From Trichobilharzia regenti (Eukaryota; Platyhelminthes; Trematoda; Strigeidida; Schistosomatidae), in NCBI GenBank assembly GCA_944472135.2, contig OX235270.1, positions 47,864,352-47,928,351 on the forward strand: a stretch of 64,000 bases of DNA, given 5' to 3'. Positions 55,801-64,000 of the stretch are shown here, piece by piece; position 1 is the stretch's first letter; each line of letters starts with the position of its first letter. The notes beneath the pieces are model-generated. The model did no database searches. It saw only the letters and a program-made list of their open reading frames with translations, and was not told where the DNA came from. The position numbers and the translations under genes were made by a program.

Positions 55801-58800
55801 GAATTTCCCTAGTCTTACGAAAGTATTTGGAGAATGAATTTTGTAGTCTAACCACTCGTGACAATGCTGGGTTATTTGTGGGGAAATATTCAAACACCTT
55901 GTGCTGCATTCAAGGACTTTATCATTTTGCTGTTTAGTCTCTCTAATTGTTTATAACCAACTAAGCAAACTATTGTGTTTTCTATTTCTTTATATTTCAG
56001 AGGATCAGAAATCACGCGTGAAGTTGGTTGGGTCATTTTTGATGAAATCCACTATATGAGAGAAAAAGAGCGCGGTGTTATCTGGGAAGAAACTATTATC
56101 TTACTGCCGGATAGCGTTGGACTTGTTTTTCTTAGTGCAACAATCCCAAATGCCCGCGAATTTGCCGAATGGATAGTATTTTTGCATGACAAGCCCTGTC
56201 ATGTTGTTTCAACAGACTATCGTCCTGTACCACTTCAGCATTATGTTTTCCCCTGTGGCGGAGATGGTATTCATTTGGTAGTTAATCAAAATGTAAGTTT
56301 TGTAAAAATGTGTAAACGGTCAATTATTTTCGTTACATAAAAATGTTTATTAAGGAATTTCGACGAAACTGTATAACAGTACAATCGACACACAAAAGTA
56401 AAGCCTAACAACACACTAGAATTAATACTTCTATTTTCTGTCGCCATTTCATTTTCTTAATATCTGTTTGTGAATTGACGATTAGTATTCATAATATAAA
56501 CAAAATCTATAGTGTGATCCCTCTTCATATAATTAGGGTATTATCAAATAAAAGTTTTAATCACTAGTGTTAGAGTTGCAATATAGGGACGGTGAGCCAC
56601 TGGTTTTTTTAGTATGTTTTGATCAAAGAATATTTAGTGAAAATTATTAAAGTGGCGTTTAGATGGTCCTGCCGAATCCCGGTGGAAATTGATATTGTAT
56701 ATAATGCTGTGTGGTATAAACAGATGTATGTGATCACAGACTTGCATTGAATTGACGTAACGATAGAAACCGAGAGCCAGTTTCTCGTATGAAAGGGATT
56801 AAAGGTGTTGTAGAGACTCACAGCTGAGGTTGTGTGGGTCCAAGTTTAATTTTTTCAGTTAAGGTGGTTGGCTTCGTTGCGTCAGCATGAAAATAAAGCC
56901 AAGTACAGGAGAGAGAAAATGATAATATAAAGGACTAAGTGATGAGTGAAAGAACCCAGGAGTAGACGATTAATTGACGTTTCAAAGTAGGGCTTTGCTC
57001 ATTTCACACTACTTCACTAATTCACATAAAATAAGAAAAGGGGAATGGAATTGTTCTGAAATGGGTAGACATGTTTGATATGTAGTGAAAACGTATGTTC
57101 TAATTTAAAAATCATTGCTGTACTTCATTGGTTGCTTTCCCAGTCAGACACATCAGTGGTAAATTATCTGACCCAATGTTTTTTGTCTAATTAGTCCCAT
57201 ATTAATTTGTTTATCCGATATATCACATAGTGAGGCAGTATTATTTACTAGATGATGTTTCGAACACAATTTTTTGTCCATAATCATATCGCTTATCAAT
57301 ATCAATTTGTCTAACTAGCTTTAACTACCTTCCAGGCTAATTTTACTTTAGCAGAATTCATTATGCTGTAAAATTAGACCATTCCAAACAATACAGACGG
57401 TGCGTCGGTGGCATAGCGGTTAGGACGCTCACCGACCATGCACATGGTATGGGATTCGATCCCCAACCGACACACTCCTTTACCTCGCTAAGCCAGAAAC
57501 AATGCTGGCGAAGAGGAAAGGTTGGGCATGAGGCTAGCAACCCCATCCTGTAAAAGCAAACACTGCTACAGAAACTTCAAGCCTCTAGCTTGAAGCCCTA
57601 TGTTCCACTGGAGAACGTGAAGGAAAAAAACAATACACACGACAAATTGATGGCAGTGTTATTGTATTATCAGTACATATCTATCGGCAGGGTCTTGATT
57701 GGGGGGATTTAATGTCTCCTCAGAGTTCGATTCAAAAACAGGAGAATTCCTGTTGGATTGAGGGAGGTTTAGATAGTATTTCTGACGATGTATGGAACAA
57801 GTGTAAAAACCAGTCAGTGAATCCAAACAGCTCAGTCTCTACATGACCAACATTACTGCTTATGGAGTTCAAGTTGTCACACCTCGTATCTGCAGGTGAA
57901 GTGAGTGTCGGTTAGTTGGAGGCAGTCGGCAAACAGCCATGGACCTAGGTTGCATACCTGTTGCCAAGAAGTATCTGCAACTTCAAAAGGAATGATTCCT
58001 TTCGAAGATTTGAACAAAGCCTCAGGATGGTCGGGGGTGGGTGCCTTGCGCTGCGAGTTGGCCACCCCTCCGCACACCTCTTGAAATGCTCCCATATGAC
58101 CGGGCGTCTTACATAGCCTCTCCTGAGGAAGTCCTACTCACTGCCTTCACGTGGCGGAGGTGTTTCTCACCAAAGTGAGAGGGCGAAAGCGGATGCCCGG
58201 CGCTCTCCACCGGGTTGACTGTCCATTGGATGACAGTCTAGGGGAGATGGCTAAACCCTGATTCCAAACCTTCAACGACTGGCGTATGAAGCTCACTGGA
58301 GCTCACCGGCAGACGTATGGACAAAGGGCTTGTTGGATGTCCTGGATGTCTGGCCCCATTCAAAAAGGCGTATGAACCGAACTCCGGTCACCGGCTGCCA
58401 ATGGATAGTGGACTCCTTACTCCACTCCTACTGCCTTGTAGGTCACACTTGGCTGTGTAAAGGCTAGAGCTGCACTCTCAAACAAAAGGCCGAGCGATGC
58501 TGGGGACATCACTCGTACCAAATCCCCATGAAACTTCATGAACTCTCTTACAAATTGCCGCGCCTGGGCAGCGATGATTCGAGACGTTCTTGAAGCCGGC
58601 TCATCCTCCCGTAGGAGATAGCCGAAGTAAAGTAAAGTAGTAAGTAAGATTTGAACATGCATCATGACTACAGTAACATGTTACCACTAAACATGTATGT
58701 GGTGAGATAGGTTTTCAACGTGGGACTCTACACAAAATTGAAGCGGTTCAAATTGCCACATTCCAAACTTGCCCGATAGAATCCAGTTAGCACCAACTTT

Positions 58801-59297
58801 CGGGATTAAACTCATGGTGTTGATTATTCCCTAGTGATCACTGATTGAAGATAACGAAAGAAAAGTGATAAAAGAAGCAGAAATTATATAATCAAAGAAT
58901 ACAGACAGAAGAACATGACGTTGTGCTCTAGAAAGCTTACATTTTCAGCAAAGTAACCCTTACACTTTGATCACCAATAAGTGTTTTAATTACTCTGCAG
59001 TGAACATTTACTAAATGTAGGGAGCAGTGCAATAAGTTTAGCTTGTATTTATTATATAATAATAGTTATAATAATTAATATATAATTATATATTGACATA
59101 CATTATTTGTTTGATAGTATGACATTTCTTGCATCCGATTAATATACTCTTTCGTTGGGGTACTGTCTTCCATCTTACTCATTTCCAGCGTGAGTTTCTG
59201 GAGTCCAACTTTAACAGTGCCCTACATGTATTGCAAAATGCTGGTGGCAATGCAGTTTCCGATACGAGGTCGCGTGGACGCAATAATGGCAGCACTC
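52760..59297 (+). CDS. MTR4 exosome RNA helicase (SKI2-like), first six exons
   Basis: Exons: 52760-52830, 52869-52974, 53009-53181, 53219-53416, 56001-56292 and 59189-59297. All join in frame with GT-AG introns (38, 34, 37, 2584 and 2896 bp), giving about 316 residues. MTR4 is the nuclear DExH helicase that feeds RNA to the exosome, in TRAMP/NEXT-type complexes. Visible motifs: AHTSAGKT (Walker A, about 106-113), DEIH (197-200), SAT (228-230) and the beta-hairpin region [13 protein letters not shown]. The DYRP/PCGGDG signature and DEIHYM favour MTR4 over the cytosolic paralogue SKI2. The ATG at 52760 is the first after an in-frame TAA at 52718. The N-terminal extension before the helicase is only about 84 residues, shorter than in human MTR4. 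The second RecA domain, arch and C-terminus lie beyond the window, after an intron longer than 4.7 kb. Confidence 0.93.
52869..52974 (+). CDS. MTR4 exon 2
   Basis: Completes the split Arg codon, then encodes a Lys/Cys-rich linker ending GYGCIHE, which aligns with the CTHEV segment of animal MTR4. Donor GTCTGT at 52975; the intron is 34 bp. Confidence 0.85.
53009..53181 (+). CDS. MTR4 exon 3
   Basis: Encodes the start of RecA domain 1 with the Q-motif-like FQQRAI and Walker A AHTSAGKT. Ends in phase 2. Donor GTAAGC at 53182; the intron is 37 bp. Confidence 0.93.
53219..53416 (+). CDS. MTR4 exon 4
   Basis: Encodes [14 protein letters not shown] (motif Ia), [11 protein letters not shown] (motif Ib) and [11 protein letters not shown]. 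Donor GTAACT at 53417. Confidence 0.95.
53650..53817 (+). repeat. RTE-type LINE 3' end, short copy in MTR4 intron 4
   Basis: About 165 bp matching the end of 58480-58650, including GATGATTCGAGACGTTC and a tail of four to five AAGTA units. A 5'-truncated insertion in sense with the gene. Confidence 0.7.
53818..56000 (+). other. Rest of MTR4 intron 4
   Basis: No recognised element. Minus-strand frames at 55072-55374 and 55694-55909 are unusually long for AT-rich intron but match no family I know. The acceptor TATATTTCAG precedes exon 5. Confidence 0.4.
56001..56292 (+). CDS. MTR4 exon 5
   Basis: 292 bp encoding the DEIH box, SAT motif and the end of RecA domain 1 through HLVVNQN. Donor GTAAGT at 56293. 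Confidence 0.95.
57252..57296 (-). repeat. PLE-associated terminal motif, copy D (diverged)
   Basis: On the minus strand it shows ATATGATTATGGACA, loop, TTGTGTTCGAAAC, then ATCATC. Lies in MTR4 intron 5 without PLE coding sequence nearby. Confidence 0.45.
57402..57630 (+). repeat. tRNA-headed SINE-like repeat (copy 3)
   Basis: GCGTCGG start, A box TGGCATAGCGG (57409-57419) and B-box-like GATTCGATCCC (57453-57463). The body contains TGAGGCTAGCAACCCCATCC. In sense orientation in MTR4 intron 5. Confidence 0.6.
58014..58650 (+). repeat. RTE-type LINE 3' end, copy 2 in MTR4 intron 5
   Basis: About 600 bp shared with the inverted copy at 49911-50512. It ends with AAGTAAAGTA-type repeats at about 58625-58648. 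Upstream to 57880 there may be more of the same element. Confidence 0.65.
59189..59297 (+). CDS. MTR4 exon 6
   Basis: 109 bp encoding [19 protein letters not shown] and a Ser/Arg/Asn-rich linker, aligning with the FREDNFN region of animal MTR4. Acceptor ATTTCCAG, donor GTAAGT at 59298. Ends in phase 1. Confidence 0.9.
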
Positions 59298-59579
59298 GTA
59301 AGTTTTCCACGTTGTCTACTGTTGCACTCATGTTTATCACAAAAGATGTGTAAGTACAGGTGCCTTCCAATTATTACGACCATTATGATACCTAGGCTTT
59401 GCTGTATTTTTCACCTATACCTTTTCGTTTCACCTAAACGATGTGCAGGTTTATGCTATAGTTGTCTTCTGGTTTCTTCTAAACTAATTTTGCTTCTGTT
59501 GATGTAAAGGAATTATGCGTAAAATATGGGACAGCAGTGTACAACATTTTCCACTGACTTACTTATTTTATTTATAATA

Positions 59580-59990
59580 GCTGGCCCGAAAATTCGAACA
59601 GGCCACCAGGTCATTCTATCTGCTGACCTTTCCTGGTCGTCTCATATCTTGATGATTTCTAGGAAAATATCCTGTCTTACCTTCTACATCAAGAAGTTAA
59701 GACATTCTGGAATAACTCAACCCTTACTCCTACGATTCCTTAACTCTTGCATCTTACCTATTATTCTCTATTGTTCTCCCTTAGTTTTTCAAGGATACGC
59801 AGGATGTTAAAGGTTGTCAGCAGGGTAAGCAACGTGCCACTTAACCAGCTTGTTAATATTCTGGTCGACAGGCAATTGATCTCTTCTGCAAAATGGGCTA
59901 AATCCATTTTATCTGTCTGTCTGGATTCAACATAGAACTTGGCACCAAAGTGCAGCAGTTCGAGTTGCCAATTTCCAAATAGACAAGAAG
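59580..59990 (+). mobile_element. LINE RT C-terminal fragment (CR1/Jockey-like), broken
   Basis: Two overlapping frames show the RT thumb: ILSADLSWSSHI, KKLRHSGITQPLLLRF, CILPIILYCSPLVF, then a shift to RVSNVPLNQLVNILVDRQL. It lies in MTR4 intron 6 and abuts the antisense RTE element. Confidence 0.6.
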
Positions 59991-60069
59991 ATGAGTGAAG
60001 AGAATCAATAGAGTTTGACAAGTATAAGAGTGAAACAGAATGGGTAATGGTAGAAAGGAATATGAAAGA

Positions 60070-63060
60070 TTACAGAGACTGAATACATCTGCGCCATTGA
60101 CAACGATTTTGAGCCATGTCACCTATTGTCTCCAGCCATTGATTCCTAGAGTCCCGAGGGCCCCAACCCGGAAGTCTGCATCTCCCTACCTGACTCAGTT
60201 TAACTGTCAAGGATTTCATGGATTGATGCCATGTTTTTGTTTGGCCACCACTGGCTCTTTTCCAACCTGCACCTATATCAGCTAGTAATGCCCGTCGGGG
60301 GAGGCGGTGGTTAGGCATGCGCAGCACGTGACCTAGCCATCTTAGTCTATGTAACTTTATAGCCTCGTCGATTGATTTTCCCTCTTTGCCCAACACTACG
60401 CCTAACGTCAACATTACTTACCTTATTAAACCACCTAACGTGAGACAGAGATCGCAGACATCTATGATCGAAAGCAGTCAACCTTTTCATGTCTTCAACG
60501 CGTATTGGCCATGTTTCAGAGCCATAGAGAAGGACGGAGCGAACTGATGAGCAGTACACACGTCCCTTGGTTGATAACCGGATGTCACGCCTACGCCAGA
60601 GATGGTGTAAGTCAGCGAAAGCAGCTCGAGCTTTTCGGATCCGTGCTGAGATTTCATCGCCAATCAGTCCGTTGGTGCTAATACAACTTCCCAAATAGGT
60701 GAAGTGGTCATCATGTTCTATCACTAAGCTAGGAGTTGACGTGGTCCAGTCCTGTAGCAGCATCTTACATTTTGCAGGGGCGAATCGCATGCCAAACATA
60801 CGAAGATTGCTGCTCAAGGTGTTCAGAAGACTCTGCATTTTGTCAGCATCCTCCCCTAACAGGACTATGTCATCTGCATATTCTAAGTCCATAAGACTAT
60901 TCCCTGGTAACAAGTCGATTCCTAAGTCATTACGTTCAGTTAAGGATACTTCCATTAGCATATCTATGATGAAGTTAAACAGAAATGGGGAAAGTGGACA
61001 TCCCTGTCGGACACCACTGGTTGTTACCAATTCAGATGACAATTCCCCATAAGCCCTTACACGACTACGTGAGTTTGAATAGAGTGCCTTGATTAGTGCA
61101 ATGTACTTTCTTGGCACTCCCTTCACAGTCAGACATTGCCATAGTACCTTTCGATCCACGGAGTCGAAGGCCGCCTTCAAGTCAAGAAATATGACAATTG
61201 TTGGACGCCGAAAAGTGTGTCTATGTTCTAGAATCTGTCGAAGAGTGAAGATATGATCTATGCACCCTCTACCTGGTCTAAAGCCTGCTTGATTTTCCCT
61301 TGTCTGTTCCTCCCGAGTTCTGCTTAGTCTATGCATGATTACTGAGCCTAGGATTTTAGAGACTATGTTCGTTAGGCTGATCCCCCTATGATTATCACAC
61401 GAGGACTTGTTTCCCTTCTTGAATATCGGTATAATAAGTGACTTACCCCAGTCTGATGGACTGTCTCTGATTCCCAGACTTTGCCTAGTACCTCAGTTAA
61501 TCTACAAACTAGTATGTCACCCCCATATTTAAACACCTCCGGAATAATTCCGTCGGGTCCTGCCGCTTTGCCTCGTTTCAAATTACTGATAGCTTTTGTG
61601 ACCTCACTACAGACGGCGGACCAGTGTCTATATCCCATTCGGGTGTGTGGTGGATGTCGGGGAGGTTCAGTGTGGCTGTAGGCAAGTTAAATTGTTCCTC
61701 AAAGTGTTCTTTCCAGCGTTCAAGGCGTCTATCCTGAGGAGCCATTTTTCTCAGAAATAGTCTCACTTATGAATTGCCTTCTCCCACCCGTTTCTGTGAT
61801 GAGTCTAAAGAGTTGCCTAGTGTTGCCTATCGCCGATGCTTTTTCCATCTCTTTCGCCTTTGTCACCCACCACTGTTCACGGTCCTTGCGGAGACTTTTA
61901 GTAAGTTTCCTTTTGTGCAGCTTTCGCTCCTCATTGAATTCGGAGCTCGCCGGAATAAGTCTTCTAGCATCTATCAGTTCGGATGAGGCAGTCGAAATCC
62001 AGTGGTTTTTACTCACCTTTGGATTTGCCTTATTCACAGCTTTTACAGCTGTATCTATAGCTGACTGAATATTCTTCCAGGCTTCTCCAGGGTGAGCACA
62101 GCTGTCGAACTCAGATATGCGTTTAGCTAGTTCTTCCTCAAATAGGGATTTAGTTTCCTGATCGAGCTGGGGACGTGATGGTTTTACCGCCAGCTGTTTC
62201 CTACGTCCGTTCAGTCGTAAGCACACACGAGCCCGGACCAGTGCGTGATCGGTATCTACACACGTGTTCCAGAAGGAGCGACAATCTCCTACCGACCCAC
62301 GCCAACGATAGCTTATTGCTATGTGGTCTATTTGTGTCCAGCGTTGGTTTGATGATGGGGGTCGCCAGGTTAAACAGTGTCTCTCCTTGTGTTTAAAGTT
62401 AGTGCTTACAAGAAACAAATGATTATCTGAACAGAACTGTAGGAGACGGTCACCGTTGTCGGTTCGCTGGCACGGAACTCCATAGGTGCCACCGACATCC
62501 TTCTCAGATTGACACAATTTCCCTACTTGAGCATTAAAGTCACCAGCTAGAACGACTATATCTGAGCGTTTAGCCTTTCTCACCAAACTAGACAGCTTTT
62601 GGTAGAACTCATCCTTCGTTTCATCCGAACTGCAGTCAGTGGGGGCGTAGGCGGAGATTACGAAAAGGCATCGGCGAGTAGTGCAGTCCTTTCTCCTTCT
62701 TACTGATCCGTTCAGACGGACAGCACACATTCGGCTATCTACCGGGATCCAGTCAAGTAATGTCTTTTCTGCCCTAGTACTCAAAGCTATCCCTACGCCA
62801 GCTAATCCTCGTGAACTAGCTGTGGCATCTCCTGACACCCTCAAGGTGAATTTTGAAGATTCATCCTGTTGGCCAGGTGGGGTTAGGTGAATAACCACAC
62901 TTGGGTCTTGTATGCGTGTTTCTGAAACACAACATACATCAATGGCTCGGATGCCAGGGTCTTAGCTAGTGATGCTTGTTGTCCTATTTGGCAAAGTGTC
63001 CTAACATTAAATGCTCCTATATGAAATTGGTGGCGTGGCTTTAGGAGACTATCGTGGTGG
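60070..63060 (-). pseudogene. RTE LINE polyprotein (endonuclease and RT), frameshifted
   Basis: The endonuclease begins near 63040 (GAFNVRTLCQIGQQ), changes frame near 62945, then continues in 62898-61729 with VVLAGDFNAQVG, WTQIDHIAI and TDHALVRAR. RT linker residues with AAGPDGIIPEVFK lie at 61638-61372. The RT core at 61336-60347 has FLDLKAAFDSVDR, GVRQGCPLSPFLF and the catalytic EYADDIVLL. The C-terminus continues in 60414-60070. At least four frame changes separate the parts. The APE-like endonuclease and RT with this tail are characteristic of the RTE clade, known from schistosomes as SR2-like elements. Confidence 0.82.
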
Positions 63061-63599
63061 TTTTTTGGCTTCCGTCGTTTTTAGTGGACACAGAGTGAAG
63101 AGGGAGTGAGGAGCCATCAAGTAGAGGAGTTGCATCAGTGGAAGGAAGGCAAGGTAATAGAGATGAAGATGAAGACAAAGATAAGTGAGGATTAGAGAGG
63201 TTTTGTGTGCATTTCGGATTGTGAGGGCGATTGTTACTTCCCGGCTGCCCACACCGTGGAAGTTGGTTGCGTGACCGCAGAGCCCAGGGGACAACTGCTT
63301 GAGGCCGGTCACACGCGGCCTGTTTTTGTTGTTCTTTTTTTTTGGTGTGTCTCAGTAGCATACTTATCACTTCTGCCCTGTGACACGGCAGCAGGAAGCG
63401 CGGTCGTTGTTAATCCGGGCCCCGACCGATCCCGCATGATATTTTGTGACTTTGTTTGAGTCACAGCATTTGATTGGGTAGCTGCTTTTTGTCTAACCGC
63501 TATCCAAACAACATTTCTGACATGGTGGGACCTCAAGCGACATAAGTCTCTGCCAGTATAGCTTGTTGGGTCATTGAGGTGTTCAAGCCCGACCACCAC
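60070..63599 (-). mobile_element. RTE-type LINE, near full length, antisense in MTR4 intron 6
   Basis: On the minus strand: 5' region (63599-63041), endonuclease, linker, RT and the RTE-type C-terminal tail ([22 protein letters not shown]). Several frame changes make it inactive. Its 3' end near 60070 faces the LINE fragment at 59580. Confidence 0.85.
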
Positions 63600-64000
63600 A
63601 TCAAGGTAGCAGCTTTCGGTCCATTTTATCTAACTCGCACCACCCTCTTCATTCACACTCCCCTTGTATCTCATCAGGCAGAACCAGAAGCCTATATAGG
63701 AAACTATATGCTCGCACTAGCAAGCACAGAAACTCAACCATACCCTACTTAGCTCATGTTCTGTACGATAAAGAAAGCATTATTAATAGTCAGTAGAACA
63801 ACTGGATCTCGTCTTTCCAACTCATATCATTTATAGGTACAACGTTTTCTTTCTCTCTTTTCCTTTTCCCTTTTTCCGTTATGTGCTGCTTTGCTATTCT
63901 CTTCCGTACTAACTCGATTTAAAACATTCCTCTTCCTTATTTCACAATCTGAATATCTCGACCTTTTGTTACCGCTTGCGCCAGTAAATATGCTAGTATC
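63600..64000. other. No gene recognised, presumably MTR4 intron 6
   Basis: No exon continuing MTR4 (second RecA domain) was found up to the end of the window. Confidence 0.4.

Noticed and set aside
53009..59297. Assignment to SKI2 instead of MTR4
   Set aside because: [20 protein letters not shown] and the PCGGDG signature fit MTR4; SKI2 proteins differ in this region.

Overview
The window looks like a repeat-rich chromosome segment of a blood fluke (Schistosoma-like flatworm). This rests on the mix of mobile elements and on one host gene that begins with three introns of 34-38 bp followed by introns of several kilobases. The mobile elements are Penelope-like elements, CR1-clade and RTE-clade LINEs, Gypsy and BEL/Pao-type LTR elements, and tRNA-headed SINE-like repeats. 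The species cannot be fixed from the sequence alone. No bacterial operon, CRISPR array or rRNA gene is present.

Layout. 1-4 kb: mostly featureless AT-rich DNA with one open frame that could be the first exon of a membrane-anchored protein (1982-2848). 4.5-6.2 kb: a broken Penelope-like element (PLE). 7.1-11.7 kb: an almost complete Gypsy element on the minus strand, with gag and pol joined by a TAATG stop/start overlap and one frameshift before the integrase. 12-14.8 kb: remains of two PLE types. 15.7-17.5 kb: a compact, complete, non-autonomous LTR element with 194-bp LTRs and a 5-bp target duplication. 18.7-21.7 kb: fold-back repeats, a PLE scrap, a CR1 scrap and a SINE-like repeat. 21.7-26.8 kb: a near-full-length CR1-type LINE whose ORF1 carries a PHD-like zinc finger.

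26.8-35.6 kb: the most striking structure, a head-to-tail array LTR-int-LTR-int-LTR-int-LTR with a 2835-bp period. Each unit carries only a BEL/Pao-type gag (DUF1759-like) plus an extension behind a single in-frame stop, and no polymerase. 37.6-42.8 kb: a second copy of the CR1-type LINE, inverted, split by a 358-bp solo LTR of the same BEL family with a perfect 5-bp target duplication. 44-48 kb: an inverted, longer copy of the same gag-only element with about 0.8 kb of extra sequence. 48-52.7 kb: degenerate telomere-like repeats, an RTE 3' end and other decayed sequence.

52.76-59.3 kb and onward: the 5' part of the host gene for the exosome helicase MTR4 (MTREX/SKIV2L2). Six exons can be joined in frame (about 316 codons); the rest lies beyond the window. 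Its large introns hold RTE 3' ends, a SINE-like repeat, a LINE RT scrap and an almost full-length antisense RTE LINE (60.07-63.6 kb).

Functionally, only MTR4 (and perhaps the 1982 exon) looks like a host gene. The rest records repeated retrotransposition, nested insertion, LTR-LTR recombination and decay.
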